Source: Mesodorylaimus sp. YZB2_4 (Eukaryota; Nematoda; Enoplea; Dorylaimida; Dorylaimidae). Taken from it: a stretch of DNA of 64,000 bases. The first letter of the stretch is position 1, and every line of letters starts with the position of its first letter. Both the position numbers and the translations under genes were made by a program. The stretch spans positions 124,001-188,000 of the forward strand of contig JASANH010001470.1 in the NCBI GenBank assembly GCA_030248295.1. The letters are read 5' to 3'. Under the pieces are notes generated by a model. That model saw nothing but the letters and a program-made list of their open reading frames with translations. It was not told the DNA's origin and searched no databases. Of the stretch, positions 1 through 11,842 are shown one piece after another.

Positions 1-2189
1 CTCGCTTCATTGAGAGCGTTATAAAAATAAATGTCTTAAATGAGATGCTTATAGATAAGTTTCTTGACATTTATTTTATCAGGTCGCCAGGATTTTCAGC
101 TTAAAATTTGCGCACTTAAAAATTTCTTACATTTTGGGGAAAGTGAGTTATCAGTCTTTCGTTGGCGTTTTTGGGAACTAATGTTTTTTACTGATCAAGT
201 TGTTGCAAAGACAAAAAATCCTAGTTTCTTGGGCAAAGTATGAAAAAGTGGTCTTTGACTCTTATCTACTTGTGATTACAGCAAGCAGGCGTGCTGGGAC
301 AGCGTGAAAATTTTTCACACGTTTCGCTGAAACAAGTTTTTGAGCATCAGAGGAATCCATTTCCACCCAGGCTGCTATGCTATCTTTGGTATAAAACATT
401 GTTTTTCACTTCAAGCTGTTCTATTTTGAAGCTCGCTTTCGTTTTCTTTTTCGTATTCTTGTTTCCTATTTCCAGTCTAAAAATCCCCGATAAAATCGAA
501 TTTCTCTTTCCTCAATTATTCAATGAAGTGCTAACCTTTTTTGAATCCTTTTTTATTTCGAGCTGACAAGGCAATTCTTTTCGTAATTTTTTAAATGATT
601 AATTTCGTCATTGTACCACGTGTTTAAACGGCTTTGACTTAGCATTTTTGCGCAAGCAAATTTGCAACCCCTCCTTATTCAAACATGCCATAAATAGAAG
701 AGCGATGGGCGTAGCGCACAGGTCGCAAATCTGATGTATGGCTATGTGCATTCCAATGGCGTGATTGGTGTCATGTTGGAAGGAAGTGTAGCGTTTTCTT
801 TATGGACATTATAATCCTACGCTTAGAGAACTGCTATGCGTCATGGCTACGCTCTGCTGCCTCGTGCACCCCTTGCAGTACAGAAATTTCTGCCTTCTAC
901 TATCACAGTATAGTGGAGCAAAAAAATGTAGGTTCTAGAGCGTTGTGTGTGAGCTGTTTTATTAGCCTGTTTTTCTAGTTTCTAAAGTCTGATCATTGAA
1001 TATTTTATCGCAATGACATAACAGGAATTATGGGCGGGGATGTTATCAGGTTAGGAGTCACTAGAATTAGTCGCTGACCCGCCCAGCAATGTTTTTTGGT
1101 AGTTAATGGGCGGGTAGGGCCACGTGACTTTATTTGGCTTGGTTTTAGCAAGCATATACTAGAAAAGGAAATGCAGGCGTGGTGTACGTTGTCTTTGCCT
1201 GAAGCCGTATCACAAACGGTTGTAGGGCATGGAATGGCATAGATGGCCCACCCTTTGCTTGGACAGGTCTCAAGTGGCATTTAGACCTTCCTTTAGCACA
1301 TGTCCAACAAGTATGGTTAGACATAGGCTTCACGTTTTGAAAGAAAGATGCACATGCGCGTGTATCATAAAGTTTAGTGCGGGCGACTGATGACCGATAA
1401 GACCAATAATTTGAAATCTACCAAAGTTTCAATTTTTTGCCAGAAAATTTTAATTTCCTACGGTTCTTACAAGGCTGTGAAACCTAAAAAAAGGGCGTTT
1501 CGAAACCAGAATAGCTATGAGTGCATTTTGATGTTTCAAATGTTGAATCAACCGCCTTTTCTGAGGATGAACATTCTGAAGAAAGTCGAATTTGTATTAG
1601 ATCGATACGATTTTGCAGGTTCGTTCGATCAAGGAAGTTTAATTTGTTGTAGATCAGTTTAAATTCATTAATTAGTTTTGCAAAAGCGTGGAAAAAATTT
1701 TTTCTGAAAAGCAAGGTCAAATCTGGGGAAAAAGATTTCTGCACATTGTGTGAATCCTGTTTCGGTCAGATCTCCATCCTTTAACATGCCATTTTGTAAA
1801 TTTTGCGAGTTTAATCTCCTTATGAAAACATTGCTATTTATTCTGAAAGCTCGAAATCAAAAAAGGGCCCCAAGGTATCTCATAAATTATGAATTAGGTA
1901 GCTGTTTCTCGCAGACGTCAGACACAATAAAAGGCGACTCATAACACTTCAAGAAACAGCCACGCCACACTGCCTGGCAGGGTATGAATCCGAATGACAA
2001 CATGCATGGGCAGGGTCTGGATAATTGAAGAAAAAGCTGGTTATCCATTAGAAAAGTTTCTCTCTTTTCAATTTAAAGTCTCTAGTTAAATTCTGCTCGC
2101 TAAAATCTGAAAGATAGAAGTAATGCACGAACATGCCTACTGTGGACTGATGTGTGAGACCTAGATCTCTCTACAATTTATTTTGTGAG
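1..2189. other. Non-coding stretch, no gene recognised
   Basis: Short open frames occur here on both strands, but none has a recognisable domain, convincing composition or paired splice sites. The stretch is AT-rich with scattered homopolymer runs. It may hold old repeats or regulatory DNA for the Salvador-like gene downstream, but nothing specific can be supported. Confidence 0.5.
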
Positions 2190-3015
2190 ATCTGATTCCA
2201 GCATCGACTGATCCGATCAGATCGGGACCGGCGGGCTCAGATCAGCGGATCATTCAATGATCGGGCTTATCCAGACCCTGGATCAGATCGGGATTGGGAT
2301 CTAGGAGGCCCGCCTAGATCCTAATCCCGATCTGATCCCCCTGCATCGACTGATCCACCGATCCGAGGGGTGGATCGGTTCCCGATATGATCCAACTTCT
2401 AGATCGGTAATGAAAATTTTCGCGCTCTTGTCCTCTGGGAAATAGCAGTGTGGCATACCTTGATTAGGAAATCCAGTTTTGTCTCTCAAATCAGCATTTA
2501 ATCCCACTTTTAGGCGCTGGTTTATTCTCATGTGTCCTTTGGAGTGGTTTGACAGAAAGTGACAGCGAAGAAACAGGGCAGGCTGGTGAGGACTCAGTGC
2601 CAAACACACCATCCCCACCAATCTTTAATTTTTTGAAGCGGATCGGTCGGATCGGATCAAAATCGAGATCCAGGCCTAGGGTCGGATCGGATCGGTCGAT
2701 GCTGTGATCAGCATGATCCCGATACGCATAAAAAAATTGAAGATTGGTGGGGATGGTGTGTTTGGCACTGAGTCCTCACCAGCCTGCCCTGTTCCTTCGC
2801 TGTCACTTTCTGTCAAACCACTCGAAAGGACACATGAGAATAAACCAGCGCCTAAAAGTGGGATTAAATGCTGATTTGAGAGAAAAAACTGGATTTTCTC
2901 ATCAAAGTATGCTATACTATCATTTTTCAGCGCAAAAACTCTTGGTTACCGATACAGCTGATCCAGCTGTCGGATCGGCGGATCGGTTTGGTGGATCGGT
3001 CGACACTGGCCTGAG
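2190..3015. repeat. GATC-rich foldback element with about 190-bp inverted arms
   Basis: The stretch 2431-2621 read on the minus strand is nearly identical to 2744-2930 read on the plus strand, so the two form inverted arms. The arms are bordered outside and in the centre by clustered GATCGGATCGG-type words (2190-2390, 2640-2715, 2960-3005). The matching short ORFs in the two arms are a consequence of the inverted repeat, not genes. A diverged third copy of the arm lies near 22970-23130, also bordered by GATC-rich sequence. The organisation is that of a non-autonomous foldback or MITE-like DNA element; the superfamily cannot be assigned. Confidence 0.8.
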
Positions 3016-3650
3016 GTTGGGTAATAAATCAGGCAACATTTGGAAGACTGAATTCTTCCTCTTTCCCTACCCTTTCCCTGTGACCACACACGCAGCCAAT
3101 GCTGACAATTCATGATCAATTATGATTTAGTGTTGCCCCAGACTTTTCTTGGGAAATACACTCTTTGACACAGAATCTGTAGCTGTTCTTCGACATATTC
3201 ACTCTTAGCAGACCCTGAATTCGCCCAAAACTTCTATTGACTGAGAAATCTAAATTATCAGCGGGGACTATTACGTTATCAGCCAATAACCGATAATGCC
3301 ATTATCGGCTGATATTATCGGTCCCTGCCGGCTGCACAGTATATAACGTTATGCTTGTCGGCACAGTCCTCCACGGACCTAATCTCTCGGGGAGATCACG
3401 TATAGCTGCAGACTTGACTGGTACTGGCTTATGGTCCAGCCTGTACTAGCTATCACACCATCGGATCATGTTGCATGCGCGAGTGGGGGACCACATTGCG
3501 TGGTCCTTAGACACTTGTTGCAATGTTGCTGTACTTTCCTGCCGGAACCTGCCCGAATGCACCCCTGTACAGTATGTCAGTTATCAGTAAAACACGCTGG
3601 GGACATAGGCTGCTTTTGGTCAGAATTGTACAAAAGGCGTTTAAAAAACC

Positions 3651-3755
3651 TGAGCGCTGAGTGGGAGTCGAACCCCCTCTCAAAATACTAACCTAACCAG
3701 CTGGTTTCCGACCACACCTGCTGATATTTGATGTATGCAGAGTGAGTCCGAGAGC
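3651..3755 (-). repeat. tRNA-derived SINE-like sequence
   Basis: On the minus strand there is a Pol III B-box-like word GGTTCGACTCC (about 3667-3677), preceded at the expected distance by an A-box-like TGGTCGGAAACCAGCTGG. No intact cloverleaf or anticodon arm can be drawn, so this is not a functional tRNA. Similar pieces at 26.69, 28.87 and 62.9 kb suggest a dispersed SINE family. Confidence 0.5.
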
Positions 3756-3795
3756 AGTGACTGAATAGGCCACCATGGAAAGTTGTAAAAAGGAA

Positions 3796-3821
3796 TTTTT
3801 TCCTGTCTAGGCTACAGTAAT
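3796..3821 (+). promoter_or_regulatory. Splice or trans-splice acceptor just before the Salvador start
   Basis: A polypyrimidine tract ending in CTGTCTAG (AG at 3809-3810) lies 11 bases before the first ATG of the Salvador-like gene. In nematodes such a site may accept a spliced leader or join a 5' UTR exon. It supports the ATG at 3822 as the start, although no spliced leader is visible in the window. Confidence 0.45.
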
Positions 3822-6800
3822 ATGGTCGTGTTGCCGAAAGATAAATCCACGTCGGCCTCGTCGTCTCATTTGCCCAGTCTTACCGTCGATATGGACGGTG
3901 TCGGCGCATCGGCGTCGAAAAAAGACAAGAAACGATCAAAATCGAAATCTATGGAACGACGAAGCAAAATTTCGATAAATAATCAAAATGGCGAACAAAA
4001 GTCCAAGATTTCGGCTCAGTCATTCGAAGTACTTTTGTCCAAGTTACCTTTCCACACTGGTCATACGAACAATAATCATGTCCATAACCATTATGGTCAG
4101 AGCGGTGCTTCGACATCGGCCAAGAATCTAAGCAACTCCTGCGGAGCCAATTCGACAGGTGCGGCTTCGGCCAGCGATGAATTTCGAGCCGAAATATCAG
4201 AACCAAATCAGCAACGATTATTTCAACAGCAGCAGCAATTAGCGTCGGCTGGTTCGTCGTCTTGTACGAGTGGTGCAAGCAGCCCTCATCATCCCGCCTA
4301 TCAGTCGTCGGCAGGTGGGGGCCAGATGATGGGTGGGATACAACATCAGTCGTCCTTCGTCCAACATCCCCAGTCGCCGGCCAGCAGCAGCAACAGCAGC
4401 TTGTATCAGCAGGCCAATGGCCATCATGCTATGAACGAGCACTACCCCGACTTTGTCCGCCCCTATCAGCCGCCATTGCACCACATGGTCTTGCAGCAGC
4501 ACGGTTTCCCTCACAATCGCCATCACCATCACGTCGGGCAGATGGGGGTCCACCAGCAGCACTACGCCCAGTATCAGTACGGACGATTACAGTCGGGCGT
4601 GTACGGAGGAGGCGCGGGCGTGTTCCAAGGGGGCTCGCCATGCCAGTACTATCCGCAACCATACTCCCCTCTGCGAGCAGCCGCCTACGCCCGTCGTTCG
4701 CTTCCTGTCGAGACGCGATACAATGCGGCCCATCCTGGATCGGGTGCTCTGGGTGGTGGAATTCCAGGAGCGTCATCAATGGCGGCAGCTGGTGCCTCAA
4801 CGACAATAGCGAATGGTGGGGTGCAAAGTGGGATGGTCATTGCCGATGGTGCCGCTGTGGGCACGACTGCCACGACATCGACCAGCGTACAAGATACCAT
4901 CTTGGTCGGTGGTCGATTGGCACCAGCCGCCAATGTGGCTGGCAGGCATGGCGTCATCCAAGCACATTCGGCACCAACCGTTTTTCAAAGGCAGAACAGC
5001 TTGGTGCCGGCGCCATCAGCTATTAGTATTCAAGGAAGTGAGTGAGGCGGGGGAGGGCCTGTGTGAGGCGCAAAGAAAATCAACGTCTATGAAAATCTCA
5101 CAGCTTGTTTGCGGACATGGGGTTGTAACTCATGATGGGGCCGATGTGTCCTGTGGAAGAGTACAACAGTTTAGTGGGGTTAGCAGAACTGCGTTATTTC
5201 TTTTCCGGAATGCATGTGGGGGCAAGTCCCTAGTGCCGATGAGTACTTTGCCACAGTTAATTTTCCCGCCATTTTAATTTTAAATTTTCACTAAGAATTT
5301 GTAGTCATCACCGGATTTGATTTGTGTGGGCGATACATTTTCGTAGAAGATGTTCTTTATCTCCAAATCTAGAGGAGGGGGCAGGAAAACGTGCACATTG
5401 AGGGGGTTTACATGAGATCCGACCCTCGTCCCGTGCCCTGAAGTCCAAACAAATTAAACTCCGAATTTCCAAAAGATTTTTAATGGTTCCCACAAAGCGG
5501 ATGTGCCATCGAACGTATCGCCTACCCGTCGTCTAGCGTCCTTATGCCAGACCTTTGAATCAAGTTTTGTTATTAGAGGATGCAAATATATTTCAGGTTC
5601 AGTCATATCGTCCTCGATTATGTCGTCGGCATCGAGTCTGGAACAATCAGTCAGCTCGTTGTCCTTGTTACCAGGGCAACAGCTGGCCAATACTGGTGCT
5701 ACCTGTAAGTGTCTCGCCCATCCTATCCGCTTTCCGTACCTGCAATACACTACTGTTTAGCAGCGGGAGCAGACGAGCTGCCACTTCCACCAGGCTGGGG
5801 CATAGGGCGAACGTTGCACGGGCGTATCTACTACATTGACCACACGACCAGGACGACGCATTGGAATCACCCGTTGGAGAAGGAAAGTTTGCCCTACGGC
5901 TGGGAGAAACTACTTTCACCTGAGTACGGTGTCATATACTACAAGTACGTCGTGCCTCAACTGCGCGGCATCTTGGCTCGCGATGACCCTTTCCCTGATA
6001 TTACTTTTAGTAAAATCACCCAGCAGACTCAGTACGAGCACCCGGGTATCGTTCGTCAAGTCACCCAATCCCAGCACAATGTTCACCAAGAATGGTCGTC
6101 TGCTGTGCGCGGCTCGCAGCCTGTCTTAACTGACGAGAATGGCGTGGACAGGCGGCAGCAGGTGGCCAACGTGATGATGAATGAGAGGCGAGCATCGAAC
6201 GCGGACACTGCGTCTGTTTATTTGCAACGACGCGAATCGCTGAGCGGTGCTGGAACGCCTGTTCAAAACGCGGAAGTTGCCGCAGCGCACCAAATGCACA
6301 TGTGTCAATCACAGCAGCAACAAGCGGCTGCACAGGAGACGAACAACGCTGTGGGGGCGGCATATGGAATGCAAGGTGAGAGTGCATGCAGCATCTGAAA
6401 ACGGGGCAGCCCTGGTGACCTCCAGGCTTGAAAAATTGTCAATTTTGTAATGTTTTAATTGCGTATGCTCGCTAGGGGCTGGAGGGGTCCAACAAGCGCT
6501 ACAGCTAGGTAGGTCAGTGATCCTGCATATTTCCTTAGCAACGTGTTGTAAAGGCTTCTCCCCACTTGAGCTGAGACAAAAAAATGTGTTCGCAAGATTT
6601 TAATTTGAAAGGTTTTTGATGAGAAGTTTCAGTACAGTACATAAAGCCATGACGAAGATGCAAAAACAGTGATAGACCATTTCAGCGTCACCAAATATTT
6701 GAATTCCCGCGATTGCGGTAGCTTGACTGCTTACGGCAATGTGAAACCCGTTGAACAGATCTATTTGATGTATCGATTTAATTTAAGATCATCCCAGGCG

Positions 6801-7992
6801 GATGTACTTAGAAAATTCGTAGACAAGCTACGCGGGAATTTCAAATTTGAAGCTTCTGAAGTGCCCACTCTGAAGCGGTCTTTTACGAACCTCCTTCCGT
6901 TGCAACGCCATGTTCAGAAGGCGATATGATGTGATTAGTTCACTGGTCCAGTGATTTCGGGGGCACGGGTTCAATTTCCTTAAGGCTCACGTTTTCTTGT
7001 GAAAATTTGTCTTTAAAACATGTGGTATTACTGCAAATTTTAACTGGCAAGACAGTCGATCCAGCAGCTGCATTCTCACATAGCTTTGTCTTGCTGTCCT
7101 CTTCCCCTGCCGTGTCGCAGTGTCGCTTTTATACCATTTACGCCATATGTTATGTCTGGATCCAGTTTTCCCGCCATGTTTAATTTGAATTTTTGAGAAG
7201 AGCCCGCTTTTCTCGCTGATTTATTCAATAATGACACCTGGCGGTAATTAAGTCGCGTTTTTTTTAAGTCGATTTAGTCGAATTTGTCGCCTTAGGGTGA
7301 AGGTAAAACGGGTTCGTACGTGGCACTTTTATTCAACCAGACCTCACGGGGCGCCCTTCTGGCCTATGACCGTTTGTTTTGTGCTTATGAAATGCCCCCT
7401 CTTATTGCAGACATGCCGGACTGGCTTTGGATCTACTCGCGCGCTCCGCACGAAGCCGATCACCTCATGCAGGTAAGAGCCTCTTTGAAGTGTTCTCGTG
7501 CTGATGTCACTGACTCACCTGATTTAGTGGGATCAGTTCGAACTGGACGAATTGAGCCGATGCGATGATAAATTGATGAAACTGTATAAACAAGAAATCA
7601 TCGAGATTGTCATCGCGTATGAACGCTATCGACTCGCTTTGACCATGGAGTTAAATCAACGAAGGAAAAACTCATCAGCTAACAGTCTTTGCGCCTCGCG
7701 AGCCGCCTCTGTGGAGCCTGAAAATCAAATGGCTGCCATGAATTCCAAGTTTTCCACAGTTCAGCCATCGAATGCGCACGAATCATCGGGCTGTGATGGC
7801 AGCGAGCAACGGCATTGCCTGCAAGTGAATGAGCACTGCGGCCATGCGCCCTGCGATCAGGACGAATGCCGGAAGGTGGCAGATGCAGGGGGCATCAGCA
7901 ATGCCAAGGTGGGCAATAACAATAATGTCTACAATGTGCCATTGACCTCGGGGCTGGGATCGTGCGAGGAGTTTGTTGTGCAGAGGTTATGA
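3822..7992 (+). CDS. sav: Salvador (SAV1)-like Hippo pathway scaffold, WW-WW-SARAH
   Basis: Six exons with matching phases: 3822-5037, 5597-5704, 5761-5944, 6011-6375, 7411-7472 and 7528-7992, giving 799 aa. The N-terminal 440 residues are low-complexity and rich in Ser, Gln, His and Gly. WW1 (about 448-480) has LPPGW and THWNHP. WW2 (about 485-515) has LPYGW and QYEHP, with Tyr in place of the second Trp, as in known Salvador proteins. A C-terminal SARAH domain (about 640-695) starts after [12 protein letters not shown] and contains [17 protein letters not shown]. Salvador proteins bind Hippo/MST kinases through SARAH and recruit Warts/LATS. At 799 aa it is much longer than human SAV1 (383 aa), mostly from the N-terminus. 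Intron 3 (5945-6010) is 66 nt and lacks an in-frame stop, so retention would insert 22 residues into WW2. An extra small exon in the 1-kb fourth intron cannot be excluded. Confidence 0.88.
6930..7010 (+). repeat. SINE-like fragment in Salvador intron 4
   Basis: The word CGGGTTCAATTTCCTTAAGG resembles a degenerate B box followed by a tail (AAGGCTCACGTTTTCTTG). A closely similar stretch occurs at about 26845-26885. The two look like diverged copies of one short interspersed repeat. Confidence 0.35.
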
Positions 7993-8758
7993 GTTGGGAG
8001 GATTTGTGATTTGGGTAAGTTGTATACGATGAAATGACAAATCAATGGTGCCCTTAGGTGCCCTTTAAAATGTGTGACATCGAATATGTACAAATCTTGT
8101 TTTGACATCGCATGGGCCTTATTTGTTAGTTGCCTTTGGGTATTTAGGGTTGTTCCTGCAAAGCTTAGGTGCGTTTCATTGCGGATGGCCTCTGTTAGAT
8201 TATCCTTGACTTGGGTTTTCATCCACTTATTGAACACTTTCTGTTCTTGCGCGGTTATGTGTGAATTTTTTGTGCCTTGGGATTATTACATTGCTTCAAT
8301 CATTCCTTTCCCTTCTATCGAGTAGTTTCCTGCCGTGTGCAATTCAAATGTTCTAAATATTTGCCACAAATACGTTCATAACTTTTGGAGGTATTGGCCA
8401 GTAGACGATTGGTTATGTATATTTTATGGCCTTGTACCATTTTAAGTTTCGATAGTCTCGCTCGTACGGGCAAGAGGCGAACCTTTTTGGTGCTGTGATA
8501 ATCTAGGGAATACTGTTTGTCTACTTTGTCTTCTGTACTTTAGTTCGGAGGGAGTTTCTTGAATTTATTTTATGCCATTTCGTGAAAATATGATTCAGTT
8601 CGATTATGTACTTTATGTGCTGATGGCCGTTTATGTAGCTAAAACGTACGATGAAAGTGAAATCTATAAACTACCGATCAGTATTATGGTTGCTTCTGCC
8701 ATCTTATCCTCTTGTTATCTCAGTGCCAGCCCGAATTCTTATTGCCAATCAATTTTCC
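7993..8758. other. Salvador 3' flank, no further gene seen
   Basis: This stretch follows the Salvador stop codon and presumably includes its 3' UTR. A short open frame near 8572-8769 has no recognisable features and runs into the hAT element. No clear polyadenylation signal was identified. Confidence 0.4.
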
Positions 8759-9151
8759 CTCATTACTAGCGTTGATACAGTTAATTGAAACTGAAACTGA
8801 ATCTATCAGTTAGCTGAATCTTTTAAATTCAGTTAACTGTAGCTGAAACTGAAACTTTTTTTCTTCACCAAAACTGAATTTAACTGTATCTGATTCTTTT
8901 TAGAATCAGTTAAATTCAGTTTTTAAATGACCGCGCTTTCTAAACCTCGCGATCTGTTTTCGGCTGTTCGTGCAAAGCTCAAAGAGAAACGAAAGTCAGC
9001 TAGACAATTGCTGGTTTGAATCCTGTTGATCGCGAGTTAGGGCATAATCTGTTATCTTCAGAAATCTCTAAGCGGCTGTAAACGGAATGGATCCGCTTGA
9101 ATTTTGGTCCAAACAGAGATAATTGCCGTATCTTTGCAATGTTTTAGTGGT

Positions 9152-9244
9152 TTATCAGCCCCTGCTACGTTAACACTGATTGAACGAGTTTTCAAAGCGA
9201 CCTCCAGGCTGAAAAGGAGTCAGCGTAATTCAAAAAGTGCATGA
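9152..9244 (+). pseudogene. Remnant of hAT transposase C-terminal dimerisation domain
   Basis: One frame reads LSAPATLTLIERVFKATSRL followed by a basic stretch and a stop. This matches the signature of the hAT C-terminal region (PAT...S/I-ER-xF...R-L). Only about 30 residues survive and no upstream transposase frame is intact. It lies inside the TIR-bounded element described above and supports its assignment to hAT. Confidence 0.7.
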
Positions 9245-9349
9245 AAAAGAGGGTTTTATTATTTCAATCATTTTACCACAGACGCGGTGTTTCTATGAAT
9301 CAAACGACGAGTAATTTCAATACAGAGTCCCACATTGAGCTGAGCGAGC

Positions 9350-9790
9350 CTTGCCAGCTGTCAAGTTCAACTTGACATAATCGATTGTTGTAATTTTTTT
9401 CTTATGTACGACAGGAAGCTTCTTGTAAAATACTGTATTGGACCCGTCTGGTCAGCTTGTCAGCGACCAAAGTCCTGCAAGTTTTTTGACTTCTGTGAGA
9501 AGACAGAGTATAGAAAAAAACTTGCGGGGTTTGTCTAAGCTCGGTTGTCAAGTTCTACTGTAGGCTTCGGGCTGGTGTTCCAACGCTCGGATTTTGGGCG
9601 CCGACATAGCAGGATGACTTTCAGAAAATTTGCAGGATTTCTGGCGCACTACTGTTGACCAATTTGTCAGACGGGTCTAGTATTTTGCAGAGAGCTATCT
9701 TTTGCACTGATACAAATAACAATTATTAATTATGTCATGTTCGACATGGTTGACTTAGGGTCCTGTCAACTGTTGAGGCCTTACATCCAA
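9350..9790. repeat. Foldback MITE nested in the hAT element
   Basis: The left arm (about 9355-9480) contains CTGTCAAG, TTGACATAATCGAT and TTGGACCCGTCTGGTCAG. The right arm (about 9640-9790) carries the same words inverted (CAGACGGGTCTAGTATTTTG, then TTAATTATGTCATG). A homologous half-copy occurs at about 44745-44990 and another relative at about 41665-42015. It is a small non-coding DNA element of unknown superfamily. Confidence 0.7.
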
Positions 9791-10379
9791 AAGGCGGTAT
9801 CTGAATAACGGAAAGTGGAGAATTTTGCTCGCCAAGCATTAATATTTAAATACAAATTTTTTTTGCTAGGAAAACTGAATCATTCAGTCAAATACAGTTA
9901 ACTGAATCTTTTAAGTTCTTTAACTGAAACTCAATCTATTTGGAGATTCAGTTAACTTAACTGAAAGTGAATCTTTTGCCAAAACTGTATCAACGCTACT
10001 CATTACTCAGATCTACCAGATTCTGCAAAATCGTTTCACCAAGGAAAGTGGTTGTAAATCAGTTAATCGATTGATATTCATTTAATACTGCTTCTACAGA
10101 CAATGTGAAAATGTCAGGAAGAATCGATTTTTTGCCTGGAAAACCTGGGAAAATCATTTCCCACTCCTTGTATGAACCCTTGAAATGTTCAGGCAATGTC
10201 AATGTGTCTGCAACACGCAGTGGGGAACTGACTTCTGTTACTGGCTCACGGCCATGCCGGATGAGTTCCGGATTGAATCATGAAAACTACTCGTAATTTT
10301 TTTTACCAATCAACGTATCAACATTTTTCGAGTGGCCGCTGTAATAGATGCCTTCAGTGGTTACTCTGTTTGCATAGGA

Positions 10380-10770
10380 CATTTAGTGTGCACACGAGGC
10401 ACAGACTATTTGTCTCCCTCCCTGTTCAGGGCCGAGCGAGGCTGAGAGGCCGAGCTGACTGGTTTTCCTAACATGCGAGGGATTGATATGACTAGTCCTT
10501 GGACCCGAGCATCGCCTATATAAAGGCCCTGCTCCTTGCCTGGGGGATCAGTCACTCTCGATCAGTTTTCCTCGACGACCCGACGTTTGCAGCTGGCTCC
10601 CCTGATCCTGCGTGAGTCCCTCCTGGTTCGGCGTAGTGGACCCGCCTAGTAAACTATTCCGATACCTTGGCTGCGTGGCTTGATTCGAACCTCTACGTAC
10701 ACCACAGCGCAGTTGGTTCAGTGTATGCGCACGAGAACCTGACTGTTTCATTGGCGTCACGAACAGGATG
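10380..10770 (+). mobile_element. LTR-like sequence with TATA box and primer-binding-site-like word
   Basis: A strong TATATAAA (10517-10524) lies in a GC-richer stretch that ends ...TTTCA at 10750. It is followed after one base by TGGCGTCACGAACAGGAT (10752-10769). That word has the layout of a retrotransposon primer binding site, complementary to a tRNA 3' end finishing in CCA. No second LTR and no gag/pol frame are visible, so this would be a solo or fragmentary LTR. The 5' boundary is a guess. An alternative is a cellular promoter. Confidence 0.35.
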
Positions 10771-10929
10771 AACACCCAGTGTTTATTATGGCGCCATGGC
10801 ACTAGCAGCGCCCCTCGCAAGGCTATGCCACACTGCTCATCGTATATTTGCTGTACTTTTCAAGCTGATAACATAATCAAGCGCGATAACAGTATCGCAT
10901 TTGGGACAGGCTTGCACAAGTTACCGCAG

Positions 10930-11135
10930 GCAGAGCAAGAAACGCCCAGGCCTTCTGGTCGAATCTTGTTCCATCGAGGTAATGCGCCGACCCATTCCTC
11001 AGAAACTGTGAGAGCTATTCTGCAAAGATTTCAATGGCTGTCTTCTTTATCGGCCCAACACCAGACCTAGCTGCATCTGATGTTTATCGTCCCCATCACA
11101 TTGAGGGAATCGGATGGGAATCGACTTCGGACGAC
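10930..11135 (+). pseudogene. Decayed mariner/Tc1-type transposase fragment
   Basis: A frame reads ILFHRGNAPTHSSETVRAIL, resembling the second catalytic block of mariner transposases (HDNAxxH) with the Asp replaced. After a frameshift comes PTPDLAASDVY, resembling the third block (PDLAPSDYxLF). The spacing between blocks fits the family. No intact frame, TIRs or N-terminal part were found. The remnant is distinct from the better preserved mariner copy at 45 kb. Confidence 0.6.
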
Positions 11136-11359
11136 AATGTAGACTGATGCTATAGAGTGCTCTAAAATCAAGGGCCACTGCCTTTCACAGAGCTGGACTG
11201 AAGCGATGACGAAATCGCATGAAGGACCAGCTTGACCTAAATAGTTTGTTAGTTGGAAAGAAAAATCATATCTCCAGCTGTTCTTGTTTTTTAAAGACGT
11301 TTCGCACACTCTTTGAACGCCCCTCGTACTGTGCTACAAGCTGGTAGAGAAAAGAAGAT

Positions 11360-11665
11360 CCATGCTTCTCATCGATGACTGTGATCACGACTGTTTTTCC
11401 GTCACGTTTCCACTACTCGCCAATATTTCTGTCGTCCGCCTTCAAACTATGGCAAAATCTGAGTCATCCATGTTTTCTCTGGTCTCAAATAATAATGACA
11501 AGATGACTTTAACTCTTATCATGAGCAGGAAAAAGCAGCAGCTGTGCATAACAGTGGTCTTCTTTCATTCATCACATCAGAGGTTGAAGAAAAATTGCAA
11601 AATCGAATTAATTCAGATCGAATGATCCTAATTTTTAGATCCCGATCCGATCTAACCGTGATAAC
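11360..11665 (+). repeat. Dispersed repeat family, copy 1 (GATC-palindrome end)
   Basis: Words such as CGCCAATATTTCTGTCGT and TTTTCTCTGGTCTCAAATAA recur at 41.5-42.1 kb (same strand) and inverted at 48.36-48.6 kb. The copy ends in GATCCTAATTTT...GATCCGATC, as do the others. It is non-coding and presumably a mobile element. Confidence 0.6.
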
Positions 11666-11842
11666 TGGCAGGATTCGTGTGAGCAGGGGGCTAGACACAA
11701 TCTTCTGCCTGTGGCATGGCTATACAGTCGACTCCACTTAATTACGTGCCTCTTACTCTAATAATTCGGTTAATCGCATAAAATTGTCTGGTCCTGAGGC
11801 TATGCAATCAAGCGGAGTCGACTTCTCATCTACATCCATTGC

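Larger units (their letters stand above)
8767..9998. mobile_element. hAT-type DNA transposon (degenerate), 8-bp target duplication
   Basis: The element starts TAGCGTTGATACAGTT at 8767 and ends with its reverse complement AACTGTATCAACGCTA at 9998. It is flanked on both sides by the identical octamer CTCATTAC (8759-8766 and 9999-10006). TAG/CAG-type termini and 8-bp duplications are hallmarks of the hAT superfamily. Near both ends many copies of a CTGAA / AACTGAA word appear, like subterminal transposase-binding repeats. Inside is a remnant of the hAT C-terminal dimerisation region (about 9152-9244), and a second foldback element sits at about 9350-9790. No intact transposase frame remains. Confidence 0.88.

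Noticed and set aside
3651-3755. Possible tRNA gene
   Set aside because: B box is good but no acceptor stem or anticodon arm can be formed; better explained as a SINE.
4239-5277. Several overlapping ORFs on both strands within Salvador exon 1
   Set aside because: They are frame shadows of the low-complexity, GC-richer Salvador N-terminus; only the WW/SARAH-linked frame continues in phase.
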